A DNA stretch of 64,000 nucleotides, from the NCBI RefSeq assembly GCF_000003195.3, contig NC_012872.2, positions 25,663,258-25,727,257 on the forward strand, in the 5' to 3' direction. The position numbers and the translations under genes are program-made. Of this stretch, positions 47,601-53,560 are shown piece by piece (position 1 is the stretch's first letter; each line of letters begins with the position of its first letter). The stretch comes from Sorghum bicolor (Eukaryota > Streptophyta > Magnoliopsida > Poales > Poaceae). Under the pieces are notes generated by a model. It searched no databases. It was not told where the DNA came from and saw only the letters and a list, made by a program, of their open reading frames with translations.

Positions 47601-50600
47601 CTAGTAGCTCTCCATTGTCACTATACGAGTGGAGAGATTGGCCAGCTGCTAGACTATGTCGGTGACGGCCTTTGGAGTGGTGTCCGCGGCTGGCGGCTGT
47701 GATTGTCACCCAGCATCTCTGATACCAGATTGATAGGATCGGTGATCCTACCGCGGCTGCATAGTTCGTAAGGATAGGAGATGGGAGGCTGGTGTTGACA
47801 CCACCGGCGGCAGACAGGAGCTGTGGTGGTGCTGGCGTAGGGCGGCGGCGCGGCTAGGGCGAATGTGAGACAGATGAGCTCGTAGGGAAGGCTCTTGAGG
47901 CCAAGCAAAGATAATTCCCTCGCTTAATTAATTTCAAAACTGTTTAGAGGTATTTATCCCTCTCCTAACAAGCCAATCAATCAAGATCCTATATTTGTGG
48001 AAACAAAGGGAAATATCTAAGTGAATAAAAATCATATGCCTTAGCCCCTAACTGCCGGTGGTGTAGCCTAGCCACTGCGTTGGGCTCGACGTTCATACGT
48101 GACACCAATCATAACACACGGCCTGTAGGCCACTAACGCATGCTTGGTCGCATTTGAAGTCCACTGGTGCCCATTCACAAGAAGACAGGTAGCTAGCTGC
48201 GGCCTGTCGGCCACTAACGCATGCACGCAAGTAGCCGAGGCAACAAGGATTAACTTGCGATCTTGCGTCCCCACGTGATGCTTGCGGCTCCCCGTACTCA
48301 CTTGTGTCTCCACGTGAAGAACAGCAAGAAGCAACTGGAGGGATGAACTTAGTTCAGTTGTGTTAAGAAAAAAATCGCCCCCATAATTTGCTTCACCCTC
48401 CACCACTGTGCATGATGTTGGTGAAACGTGTTTACAATCAAATACATACTTCGATGCCGCAAAATGTAGTCCCTCTGGATTTGTTTGTTATATCTCTCAT
48501 TTCGTGTTTTTCATGTGCAGAATCTATGTGACACTTGCATGATAATTTTATATTCTTTTTCTTGTTTTCTTTAGGAGTGATACTGAGGCCTGGTTTTATT
48601 CATGGAACTCGTCGAGTGGGCAGTGTAAAGATACCTCTTGGTCTTGTCGGTTCTCCTATGCAGATGGTGATGTTTCTCTCTCCTTTCTTCTTTCAATTCA
48701 TTTATAAAATAAGTGAAGCCCTGTTATTATGGGTGATATGCATATTTTGGTTTTCAGCTATTGGCAGTGATGTAGCTGCAACAATGCACCTAAGATCAGT
48801 TGTAATAGATCCTTTTCCATGGTTTTGTGTGTTTTTTTCATGTATCATGCAATGGCGAATCAAACTTAATTGAAATAGTCTCGGTGCCAGATTTGCAGTT
48901 TCAGACTTGGTTAATAAATCTTCAATAATGCCACTTCTGAAATCGTAACTGCTATAATTTTAGAGATGTAATATGCAGGGTAAGTGAAGAGCATCTGTCT
49001 AGAGCATTCTAAATGTTATTTTGAAATTAGTTAGCACTGAACTTGCAAGTGAATAAATTAAAAAAACATATTATAGTAAAATACCTTTTTAAGAAGCCAC
49101 TGCATGCCAAATGCAATCGAGTTTAAGGTGGTAGAACTGAATATTTTTGTTTTCCAATAGGAGAGCAACTAAATGCTTCTAGGATCTGTCCTTATCCCTC
49201 ATGGCAATGAAGATTTTTGTTTGTAGTATTTCCTGACAAGTGCACGCAATTCCTGTTTTCCATCTCGATGACGTAATCATTTTGCACAACCAATATCTGT
49301 AATATGATTGTAAAATCACATTTGATAGTTTTTTTCACTTTAAGGATAATGTTTGTTTGCTGCATAACAAATGCCATGTACCAGGCAGGCAACTGTAAAC
49401 TGGAATGGCCATGGGTGCATTTGATTGGAGCGCAAAGTTGGATGTGATGGATTTTAGGGTGGGCTTGTCCATATGCTTACTGTTGGTTCATGGATAGGAC
49501 AAACTATTTTTCTATTTGGTTATATGGATTAGAGTCTATGAGATGGGAATAGTTGAGTAACTGTATCTATTATTTAAAAATAATGATAAACTAATTATTC
49601 ACTAATAATATGCACTAACACTCATTTTGTTATGATAATCACTAATTAAAAGTTAAATATGTTAATTAGCACTGCTGCTACCCAAATAGGCTCAAAACCT
49701 ACACTAGTGAGCGCTGGTTATGGTGCCTGGCAGGTGCTCAGGGGTTGTCCTTCCTGACTGCCCCACTCCCTAATATAATGAAGTGCAGCTCTCTTGCGTT
49801 TTTTGAGAAAAAAACAAAACGTACACTAGTCAACATATTAGCACTATCGAAATTGATATTGCCATCATAATTACTAGTGATAAACATACTAACAATCCTT
49901 AGGGCCCGTTTGGATCCCTTAATTTTGGAAGAATTGGAATCTACTTAAGAAATTAGGCTACTTGGTTTGGAATTTGAGATTCCAAAACTTTCCAAAGTTC
50001 ATATATAAGCTTATTAAATGGATTCTAAGGATTCTTTCTTGTCCAACTTAAGTAAAGTTGTAAACTTTCTTCTTTCTTCTTCCTCAACTACAATTTATTA
50101 CAATCAATTCAATTCGAAGGATCGAAATGGGGCTTTAATTTATTTCCTAATGACAAAGATTAGAAAACATGAATGAGCTTGCCTAACAATTTTTTGGTGG
50201 CAAGGATATCTAGCATCTTGAAGAATATTCTCCTGTCAGGGATATCCATATCCAACTTGCCCATGAACCAAATAGCACCTATCAATTGATGGCCATACCC
50301 TAGATGTTACCACTTGGCATGAACTGATGTACTAGATTACCTTTCCTCAATACTCTATAGGTTGTATAAGTAGCTCAATCTAGTTTTGTTCCTTCTCCAA
50401 CAGAGTAGCAAAACCAATCTATATCCATCCTTACATGTGGGCCCACCTGTCATCACCATATTTCTTTACAGTGCATTTTGTTCATGACATGACTCCATTT
50501 GGCCGATGCAGAGACGAAACCTTTTTTTCTCGAACACGCAGGAGAGCTGCGTATCATTATATTAAGAAGAAGAGTAAAGGGGTGGCTTTAGAAACCCCAT

Positions 50601-52390
50601 ACAGCCACACACGCACTCTTTTACATCATAAGGTGTAACTCTCACTTTTCAAACTTGACCCATGACCACTAGAGAGGAACTCATGTATTGATTGGCTCTA
50701 GTGCAAGGAAATTGGATATTCCCCGACCATCGGCCAAACTCCACAGGAGTAACTCATCTTTTACTGCAACCAGAACACTACTTAGGCTCGGTTGAATCCC
50801 ATCAAACACACAACGATTGCGGTGATTCCAGGTGGACCACTGTGATATTTGGTTTGGAGTACGAGTTTGATCTGTTCCTCACATTGCTTCCGCAAGGCAA
50901 TGACCAGGTGATTCAGCAGGATTGGTCCGTTACAAGAGAAAAGAGACGGACGAACACATTCCACTTGCATGCTGGAGGAACTCATGCCAAATGAGCTCAA
51001 TCTTTAACCAAACATGCTGTTTAGCTGTTATTTTCTATTTTCTCCCCTTTTGAACTTCTCCCTCGTCTCTCTTCTATCTCCTTCCCCACTAGCATCTGGT
51101 TTGTCCTTAGCTCCCGCTTGCCCTGGCCCCGGCCATGGCGCTCCATGACGAGGACCTTGGTTGCATCCTCTATGCTGCATCACTGCCACTGTAGACTGCA
51201 GTCTAGATGGCAGGCTTGGTGGAGGTGGCGGGCTCAAGCACACCTCGCTGGTGTCCCCCTCTTCGCTGCTGCTCATTGGTCTCCGTTGTACTCCCTCTAT
51301 CCTAAATTATAAGACATTTGACTTTTTTTAACTCAAGTTTGACCACTCGTTTTATTCAAAAAAATTTATGCAAACATAATCAAATTTAATTCATTCTTAT
51401 AGAACTTTTATTAATAAACCAAGCCACAACAAAAGAAGTGATATTTTACACAAATTTTGGATAAGACAAGTCATTTGACGGGTGTATTTTGGTGATTACT
51501 CAAAAAAAATAGGTATTGGTGATGGCTTAGGGAATCTGTTGGAGCATTCCAAATCTCTTGAATGGTAGTTTTTTTGGTGGGGAGGCTTTTGGTAATCTGT
51601 TGGAGATATAATTTGGTCTTGGTCGCATGATGATTTAGGGTGCGTTTGGTTTGAGGGCGTTGGTTCGAGGGCGAAGTTGGATGCATCCGTTACAGCCGAA
51701 TAGACCTAAAGGGCACAAAATTTGCAATTTTCCCTACATGTTTGTTGATCTAGTGAACTTAATTGGAAAATGAAGTTTCCAATCCACTTAATTGAGCAAG
51801 ATCATTGACCCAGACCACCCTCCTTCACTCCCTATTTTTCCTTTCCAAAAGATAATGGGTGGATTTAGTTAGCATCAAAGGTTTCTCAAAGTCAACACAA
51901 TCCACATACAATCCATTGATTTACTGCCATTCAGAAATGCAACTTTCGTGCCTTATACCCCAAAGGAAATTGGTGGCAACTTTCATGTTATTTTTTATTT
52001 CATTATCTGAAATATTACACCTATGACTTATTATATATTAACTCTTTCACTCGTCCAATCCAAATGGGCTCTTTTTTATTTATTGCTGTTTAGAGATTAC
52101 TGGCAGAAACTATTGATTATTGTGGTTATTCTTTTGTAAAGCTTTATGCAGACTATTATTGGCATTGGTTATGAATAAGTGACTTGATTTAGAATGAAAG
52201 TGATCTATCTCTGCAGGTGCTCCAAAATGCAAAACTATTGACTAGATTACCACTTATTGGGCCGCTGTTGACTCCTCCTGTGAGTGTGGCCTCTGTGGGG
52301 AAGGTCGCTGTGAGAGCAGCGACAGATCCGGTGTTTCCTCCTGGCATCGTTGATGTCTATGGGATCATGCGTTACAGCGAGCAAAACTAA
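14562..52390 (+). CDS. Atypical SDR / NAD(P)-binding Rossmann protein, mitochondrial (10 exons)
   Basis: Ten exons join in frame to 309 codons plus stop: 14562-14626, 16362-16542, 17051-17139, 18307-18362, 18434-18489, 31010-31103, 38976-39055, 46311-46353, 48575-48666, 52217-52390. All introns are GT-AG. The N-terminus ([20 protein letters not shown]) is Arg/Ser/Ala-rich without acids, like a mitochondrial presequence. Residues 83-93 carry the dinucleotide-binding motif ([11 protein letters not shown]). [11 protein letters not shown] (184-194) and Y203-xxx-K207 match the strand and YxxxK pair of extended/atypical SDRs, and LRPGFIHG (225-232) follows. This pattern fits the NDUFA9-like group that includes Arabidopsis At5g15910/At1g32220 and, as I recall, yeast Coq11 (YLR290C), suggesting a nucleotide-binding role near quinone or respiratory metabolism. 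The substrate is unknown. Coding sequence is 930 nt of 37.8 kb; introns 5-7 are swollen by retrotransposons. No stop or frameshift was seen. Confidence 0.9.
14783..15022. mobile_element. MITE in intron 1
   Basis: About 240 bp with terminal inverted repeats taggtcttgtttagtt / aactaaacaagaccta, a terminus common in grass MITEs. The outer TA may be the target duplication. It has no coding capacity. Confidence 0.72.
15185..15361 (+). mobile_element. 5'-truncated LINE 3' end
   Basis: 177 bp flanked by a perfect 16-bp duplication atattgattattaatt (15169-15184 and 15362-15377). It ends ...ttacctctgattcgaaaaa, with a short A-tail, resembling grass L1 3' ends. The long duplication and 3' A-run fit target-primed insertion. 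Confidence 0.68.
15659..15754 (+). mobile_element. Au-type SINE, 5'-truncated
   Basis: 96 bp ending in 'aacttgcttgggactgaaag' and a (TTG)n tail, the 3' end typical of Au SINEs. It is flanked by a perfect 15-bp duplication agtggaaatgtagat (15644-15658 and 15755-15769). The tRNA-like 5' part is missing. Confidence 0.8.
15770..16361 (+). other. Remainder of intron 1
   Basis: AT-rich sequence ending in the exon 2 acceptor (ggtgccag|CAG). A 169-codon open frame over 16117-16626 is intron read-through into exon 2 and not a gene. No other element was recognised. Confidence 0.6.
16362..16542 (+). CDS. Host exon 2, with 14-residue tandem repeat
   Basis: Codons 22-82, donor GAGAAG|gtaatg. It encodes the low-complexity region between leader and Rossmann fold. 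A 42-bp in-frame tandem duplication lies at 16408-16449 and 16450-16491 ([14 protein letters not shown], then [14 protein letters not shown]). Confidence 0.85.
17051..17139 (+). CDS. Host exon 3, Rossmann motif
   Basis: Codons 83-111 plus two bases, between acceptor ggtatag| and donor AGTAG|gtaact. It carries [10 protein letters not shown], the glycine-rich nucleotide-binding loop. Confidence 0.9.
17140..18306 (+). other. Intron 3, no recognised element
   Basis: 1167 bp of AT-rich intron. Nothing with paired ends, duplications or coding similarity was seen. Confidence 0.6.
18307..18362 (+). CDS. Host exon 4
   Basis: Codons 112-130 plus one base ([18 protein letters not shown]), between cattag| and CAAG|gttgct. 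In the family this W-x-x-G-D-L region follows the second strand of the fold. Intron 4 is only 71 bp. Confidence 0.85.
18434..18489 (+). CDS. Host exon 5
   Basis: Completes Gly131 and encodes [18 protein letters not shown] (132-149), between ggacag| and GCAGTG|gtaaat. The next exon is 12.5 kb away. Confidence 0.85.
18490..19417. other. Intron 5 start, unexplained GC-richer block
   Basis: After about 170 bp of ordinary intron the base composition shifts around 18,690-19,340. A 53-bp tandem repeat begins at 18908 and 18961. Short frames on both strands look like no family I know. It could be a captured gene fragment inside the adjacent Helitron-like sequence, but I found no ends. Confidence 0.4.
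18908..19022. repeat. 53-bp tandem repeat, about 2.2 copies
   Basis: The unit begins ggaagcagtaaaagtggata at 18908 and again at 18961 with two or three mismatches; a third start (ggaagcaagg) at about 19014 decays. Confidence 0.8.
19418..20010 (+). mobile_element. Candidate non-autonomous Helitron(s)
   Basis: Two Helitron-like 5' termini (tctatatacctaatattaaa at about 19423 and 'ctacacctatttacctaata' at about 19620) lie upstream of a Helitron-like 3' end, ccattgcaacgcatggg followed by 'cacgattactat' at about 19985-20010. The 3' end has a weak CCAT/ATGG stem and a non-canonical CTAT in place of CTRR. No Rep/helicase coding is present. Confidence 0.42.
20275..20534 (+). pseudogene. L1-type LINE reverse transcriptase fragment
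   Basis: The plus-strand translation, with one frameshift, gives the plant L1 RT signature: [20 protein letters not shown], then [14 protein letters not shown] and [12 protein letters not shown]. This corresponds to the I-x-LIPKK...DYRPISL...NQSAFI region. It is cut at 20534 by the copia insertion, and the expected continuation is not found on the other side. Confidence 0.8.
20535..20738 (-). repeat. Copia element 1 3' LTR
   Basis: 204 bp. The plus strand starts tgaaggaag and ends aatgctaaca (minus strand TGTTAGCATT...). It is preceded on the minus strand by the purine-rich TGTGAGGGCG. Confidence 0.8.
20748..22671 (-). pseudogene. Copia element 1 reverse transcriptase and RNase H
   Basis: The main frame (22671-20908, 587 codons) starts in a Pro-rich linker with a repeated RFGQVY(T/S)RR. 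RT runs from about residue 153 ([13 protein letters not shown]), through [11 protein letters not shown], to the catalytic YVDD at 335-338. RNase H follows ([29 protein letters not shown] at 536-545). Near 20990 a short deletion shifts the frame, removing the usual 'VYCDN' stretch. The tail [14 protein letters not shown]...[12 protein letters not shown] continues in another frame to about 20748. The catalytic residues are present but the polyprotein is broken. Confidence 0.88.
22781..23963 (-). pseudogene. Copia element 1 protease and integrase
   Basis: The first frame (23963-23343) has the protease site [14 protein letters not shown], then the GAG-pre-integrase motif [18 protein letters not shown] with [14 protein letters not shown]. 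Integrase core continues in two further frames with CDNGHEF-type and [20 protein letters not shown] motifs. There are at least two frameshifts, so it is non-functional as one polyprotein. Confidence 0.85.
23774..25305 (-). pseudogene. Copia element 1 gag
   Basis: Gag reads from the Met at 25305 ([20 protein letters not shown]), hits an in-frame stop near 25123, then continues through the UBN2-type core ([51 protein letters not shown]) and a Gly/Arg/His-rich tail. A frameshift near 24430 separates the two halves. No CCHC knuckle was seen; the basic tail may substitute. Confidence 0.82.
25557..26424 (+). mobile_element. Gypsy 5' LTR plus gag fragment
   Basis: An LTR of 352 bp (25557-25908, tgtaatg...cttgaca) is followed by a primer-binding site, tggtatctagag, at 25912. 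Gag starts at about 26025 ([16 protein letters not shown]) and holds the gypsy gag motif [20 protein letters not shown] and ...[14 protein letters not shown]. It stops abruptly at about 26400, with no pol and no 3' LTR. The left LTR edge abuts the truncated copia LTR. Confidence 0.8.
26025..26400 (+). pseudogene. Gypsy gag, N-terminal part
   Basis: About 125 codons: a short coiled coil ([19 protein letters not shown]), a Ser/Arg-rich linker, then the retrotransposon gag domain up to [17 protein letters not shown]. The longer upstream open frame reads into the LTR. Truncated. Confidence 0.82.
26425..27182. other. Intron 5 middle; possible hAT terminus at right
   Basis: AT-rich sequence without coding signal. 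The right edge, gtagatccgccactg at about 27168-27182, reads as CAGTGGCGGATC on the minus strand, a start seen on some plant hAT elements. No partner end was found. Confidence 0.3.
27278..27722. mobile_element. Solo LTR, 445 bp
   Basis: Begins TGATGGACC and ends CACCGACA, with a perfect 5-bp duplication cgccc (27273-27277 and 27723-27727). A TATA-like gatataaagag near 27497 suggests plus orientation. It is nested in copia element 2 beside its polypurine tract. Confidence 0.8.
27928..28798 (-). pseudogene. Copia element 2 gag
   Basis: The minus-strand frame from the Met at about 28798 ([20 protein letters not shown]) contains the gag core ([40 protein letters not shown]). Further pieces in other frames ([16 protein letters not shown]; [19 protein letters not shown]) lead to a Ser/Gly-rich tail. 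Multiple frameshifts and stops. Confidence 0.7.
29469..30644. mobile_element. hAT-like non-autonomous element, 1176 bp
   Basis: Flanked by a perfect 8-bp duplication gatgttaa (29461-29468 and 30645-30652). Both ends are dense in GATACG/CGTATC motifs, and the termini are imperfect inverted repeats (ctatgttacatggatacg / ctaagcagcacggatacg, 12 of 18). The centre (29620-29960) is GC-rich and unlike the AT-rich ends, and may be captured DNA. A Stowaway MITE is nested at 30173-30422. No transposase frame was recognised. Confidence 0.72.
30173..30422. mobile_element. Stowaway MITE, 250 bp
   Basis: Near-perfect 50-bp terminal inverted repeats start ctccctccatcccaaattgt and end ...gggatggatggag, with TA duplications at 30171-30172 and 30423-30424. 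It is nested inside the hAT-like element. Confidence 0.92.
31010..31103 (+). CDS. Host exon 6
   Basis: Codons 150-180 plus one base, between attgcag| and GAAAG|gtgcaa. It encodes [20 protein letters not shown], the family's C-V-G-G-F-G block after strand 4, then [11 protein letters not shown]. Confidence 0.9.
31104..31729 (+). other. Intron 6 start, no recognised element
   Basis: AT-rich intron sequence. A short open frame over 31596-31829 runs into the copia LTR and is not a gene. Confidence 0.5.
31730..32262 (+). mobile_element. Truncated copia: 5' LTR plus gag start
   Basis: An LTR of 167 bp (31730-31896, TGTTAGAATAAC...TCTCTAACA) is followed by a tggtaacta primer-binding site. The gag N-terminal region follows, rich in Ala/Glu ([33 protein letters not shown], stop, [19 protein letters not shown]). 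It ends near 32262 in a short TATG run. Pol and the 3' LTR are missing. Confidence 0.7.
32263..33051 (+). other. Intron 6 middle, nothing recognised
   Basis: Starts with a short (TATG)n run near 32265-32278, then ordinary AT-rich sequence. Minus-strand frames here are short and match no family I know. Confidence 0.5.
33253..35047 (+). pseudogene. Copia element 3 gag
   Basis: The frame opens at 33253 ([20 protein letters not shown]), has a Pro/Gln-rich N-terminus, then [17 protein letters not shown] and the capsid core, which shifts frame near 34290. The second frame carries [39 protein letters not shown] and [20 protein letters not shown], then a Gly/Arg-rich tail and [17 protein letters not shown]. 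At least two frameshifts and one stop. Large open frames on the opposite strand reflect its high GC content. Confidence 0.82.
35130..36245 (+). pseudogene. Copia element 3 protease and integrase
   Basis: A protease-like VADSGVTYH (Asp-Ser-Gly) lies near 35163. The GAG-pre-integrase [18 protein letters not shown] and [18 protein letters not shown] follow, then a stop at about 35835. Integrase reads [20 protein letters not shown] and [20 protein letters not shown] to about 36240, ending in another stop. The linker at 36360-36560 contains an imperfect direct repeat of about 100 bp. Confidence 0.83.
36850..38268 (+). pseudogene. Copia element 3 reverse transcriptase and RNase H
   Basis: RT runs from [15 protein letters not shown] through [20 protein letters not shown] and [11 protein letters not shown] to a stop at 37196. 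After a frameshift near 37290 it carries the catalytic [14 protein letters not shown] (about 37390-37432). RNase H begins [20 protein letters not shown], but the usual stretch between SGYA and EAEYR is missing: the text reads [11 protein letters not shown], an in-frame loss of about 23 codons. The C-terminal [12 protein letters not shown] ends at 38268. Confidence 0.85.
38976..39055 (+). CDS. Host exon 7, YxxxK region
   Basis: Completes Gly181 and encodes [20 protein letters not shown] and GYYEGK (182-207), between aatgcag| and GGCAAG|gtgact. It contains the SDR strand VYVSA and Y203-xxx-K207. Confidence 0.9.
39571..39863. mobile_element. Tourist-like MITE, 293 bp
   Basis: TAA duplications at 39568-39570 and 39864-39866, with inverted ends aggggtgtttatttcccc / gggggtttttacttcccc. 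In intron 7. Confidence 0.65.
40563..42240 (+). pseudogene. Copia element 4 gag and protease remains
   Basis: Gag opens at 40563 ([20 protein letters not shown]) and is broken by stops. Recognisable pieces are [20 protein letters not shown] and [10 protein letters not shown] (41275-41390), then a Gly-rich tail. Protease-linked sequence continues to the conserved [20 protein letters not shown] and [14 protein letters not shown] at 42130-42250. Confidence 0.75.
42250..43460 (+). pseudogene. Copia element 4 integrase remains
   Basis: Pieces of GAG-pre-integrase ([11 protein letters not shown] degraded to '[14 protein letters not shown]'; ALKNFDLL) are separated by a Stowaway MITE from [10 protein letters not shown]...[13 protein letters not shown]. 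Then [16 protein letters not shown] and [20 protein letters not shown] follow in different frames. Non-functional. Confidence 0.75.
42506..42841. mobile_element. Stowaway-like MITE inside copia element 4
   Basis: 336 bp between TA dinucleotides (42504-42505 and 42842-42843). Termini cctccattatcttttgttgg / ccttcattttcttttgttag are inverted repeats, with about three mismatches. Removing the insert leaves the surrounding copia integrase frame uninterrupted, which supports these boundaries. Confidence 0.65.
43859..45010 (+). pseudogene. Copia element 4 reverse transcriptase and RNase H
   Basis: RT pieces: [60 protein letters not shown] and the catalytic YVDD at 44403-44414. Just after YVDD, sequence jumps to [21 protein letters not shown] text, so about 250 bp of the RT-RNase H connection is deleted. 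RNase [14 protein letters not shown] and the C-terminal [14 protein letters not shown]...[10 protein letters not shown] follow with frame changes. Confidence 0.82.
45221..45479. mobile_element. Stowaway MITE, 259 bp, in copia 3' LTR
   Basis: About 32-bp terminal inverted repeats (ctccctccgtataggattta...taaatcctatacggagggag), TA duplications at 45219-45220 and 45480-45481. It splits the 3' LTR of copia element 4, so it arrived later. Confidence 0.93.
45586..46105 (-). mobile_element. 520-bp LTR mini-element (TRIM-like)
   Basis: Two near-identical LTRs, 45586-45817 (232 bp) and 45870-46105 (236 bp), enclose only 52 bp. The perfect duplication gttag lies at 45581-45585 and 46106-46110. The interior, read on the minus strand, is a tRNA-Met-type primer-binding site TGGTATCAGAGCAGATC and, directly after, a polypurine tract CTTAGGGGGAG; nothing else. 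The LTRs differ by about two substitutions and a 4-bp indel, so insertion was recent. A TATA-like CTATATATA lies on the minus strand near 45650. It has no coding capacity and would depend on an autonomous copia. Confidence 0.88.
45818..45869 (-). other. Mini-element interior: PBS plus PPT
   Basis: 52 bp. The plus strand shows ctccccctaagac (the polypurine tract complement) and gctctgataccaatt (primer-binding site complement). The two signals are separated by only about 20 bases. Confidence 0.85.
46311..46353 (+). CDS. Host exon 8, 43 nt
   Basis: Codons 208-221 plus one base ([14 protein letters not shown]), between ggttcag| and GGAG|gtaagt. It continues the helix after YxxxK; RAxEAEL is conserved in the family as I recall it. 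Confidence 0.88.
46420..47716 (-). pseudogene. Gypsy gag fragment in intron 8
   Basis: The minus-strand frame has a His/Pro/Ser-rich N-terminus (from about 47709), then the gag core [20 protein letters not shown] and [20 protein letters not shown], then [10 protein letters not shown], split over several frames with stops. Further gag-like sequence runs to about 46420. No pol. Confidence 0.78.
47731..48116 (-). mobile_element. Gypsy 5' LTR, 386 bp, in intron 8
   Basis: The minus strand starts TGTTATGATTGG at 48116 and ends GATCCTATCA at 47731, followed by primer-binding site TGGTATCAGAG and the gag at 46420-47716. The 3' LTR is missing. Confidence 0.7.
48119..48225. repeat. 25-bp direct repeat
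   Basis: cggcctgtaggccactaacg continues ...catgc at 48119 and recurs with one change (cggcctgtcggccactaacg...) at about 48201. Each has an internal ggccnnnaggcc-like dyad. Confidence 0.6.
48575..48666 (+). CDS. Host exon 9
   Basis: Completes Gly222 and encodes [20 protein letters not shown] and [10 protein letters not shown] (223-252), between tctttag| and CAGATG|gtgatg. L-R-P-G-x-x-x-G is a conserved NDUFA9-like/atypical SDR block. Confidence 0.9.
49902..50134. mobile_element. Tourist-like MITE, 233 bp
   Basis: TTA duplications (49899-49901 and 50135-50137). Degenerate inverted ends gggcccgtttggatcc / agccccatttcgatcc. In intron 9. Confidence 0.5.
50138..52216 (+). other. Intron 9 remainder
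   Basis: Includes one-ended Stowaway-like sequence at about 51292 (ctccctctatcctaaattat) and the start of another MITE type at about 51640 (gggtgcgtttggtttgaggg). A GC-rich patch lies at 51,060-51,280. No gene was recognised. Confidence 0.45.
52217..52390 (+). CDS. Host exon 10 with stop codon
   Basis: Codons 253-309 and TAA at 52388-52390, after acceptor tctgcag|. It encodes [20 protein letters not shown] to the C-terminal GIMRYSEQN; the [18 protein letters not shown] block is characteristic of the family as I know it. Confidence 0.92.
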   Translation: MLQNAKLLTRLPLIGPLLTPPVSVASVGKVAVRAATDPVFPPGIVDVYGIMRYSEQN

Positions 52391-52513
52391 GCTGTCACAT
52401 GCACCGGCCAGTATATACATGTGGCTGTACTTCTGTTACAGCCGTTTCATGGTTAGTTTTACATGTACTGGTGTCCTTTTTTAACTCACCTACTTACTAG
52501 ATGAAAAACATTG

Positions 52514-52519
52514 AATAAA
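52514..52519 (+). terminator. Host poly(A) signal
   Basis: AATAAA 124 bases after the stop codon, in AT-rich 3' sequence. Cleavage site not determined. Confidence 0.55.
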
Positions 52520-52859
52520 TTGGTATTTTGACAACACGTCCGTGGCAGTGATTTTTTAATGTATTTCATCCTATCTTGGAGTACTCAACTGCAATGTAGA
52601 AAAAAAAATATGTTTGCCGTGCTGATGACAAATTTGCTTTTATTAGTCGTGTTTACAGTCTTCCCTTGCTTCCCATTTTCCTTTTTTTACTTTTGAGAGA
52701 GCTCTGATTTCAATGATCTGTTGAACGGATGCATTCCTAAACTGCAGTACCAGAGCTTTACTCCTTTACTAAAAAAAAACTCCCATCTATTTCAGTTGCA
52801 AATGCTTGCTCCTTGGATTCTCTCAGTGAACTCTTTAATCTTGCAATCTTCGAGGGAGG

Positions 52860-53460
52860 ACGAGATCCTCTGCAGTCAGGCACATCGACTCGTGTCTGCA
52901 GTCATCGTATCGTATCCGTGCCGTCCCTTATCATCCAACGGTGAAGCTCACAAGGCTCATCTAGCAGGCCACACAAGTGGGTTCCGGTGGCCCATCTAAG
53001 CCCACGGAACCGGAGGTACACGAGATTGCCATAAGCAAGTCGGGTCCTTCCTTGCGCCACCACTCGCTGCCTTCGCCGTTGCTGCCATCGTTGCCATTGC
53101 CACGACCTACTCTTTTGGTGCTGCAGGCCGGTCGATCCACTCTTTTGGTGCTGCCACTCTATCATCTCTCTCTGCCGTCGTGGCTAGACTTGCTGCCACG
53201 GTCCCTACTCCACCGTGGTGGCCGTGGCCCTGCTCCGTCGAGTGTATGCAGGCGGTTGCGGCCCTACTGTTGAGTGCCGGCAGCTGCTCGGCTGCTCACC
53301 CTCCAGATCAGTGCGTGCAGGTGGCCGGGGCCTTGCGCTCGGTGCAGGTTTATTTCTTCCGGTCCGCTCCCGGAGGTAATCCAACGGAGAAGTGTCTGCT
53401 CAATTGCATGGTCGTTGCTGGCATCCTACACAACAGAGAGCATCAGCTTCATTTCTACTA
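52860..53460. other. GC-rich block downstream of host gene
   Basis: Contains a hairpin, gggttccggtgg...cccacggaacc (52979-53015), with TGGGC/GCCCA motifs, and the 15-base phrase ctcttttggtgctgc twice (53111 and 53139). Overlapping short frames exist on both strands. It could be a promoter or first exon of an unseen gene, or captured DNA. Not resolved. Confidence 0.35.
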
Positions 53461-53484
53461 AAACATTAGGCGCCCTATCTTAAC

Positions 53485-53560
53485 TATTTGGCTAAATTTA
53501 TAGATACGGAAGTATTTAGCCAAATTTATAGATAGTGAAGTATTTAGTCAAATTTATAAC
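53485..53560. repeat. 28-bp tandem repeat, 2.7 copies
   Basis: Units at 53485-53512, 53513-53540 and a partial at 53541-53560, each tatttngncaaatttatag-like. Confidence 0.85.

Noticed and set aside
48535..48873. 112-codon open frame
   Set aside because: Host exon 9 plus flanking intron; splice sites at 48574/48575 and 48666/48667 explain the coding part.
49411..49700. MITE starting gggtgcatttgattgg
   Set aside because: No convincing inverted partner or duplication at the right end.
51292..51485. Second full Stowaway in intron 9
   Set aside because: Only the left end matches; the right end is too diverged to bound.
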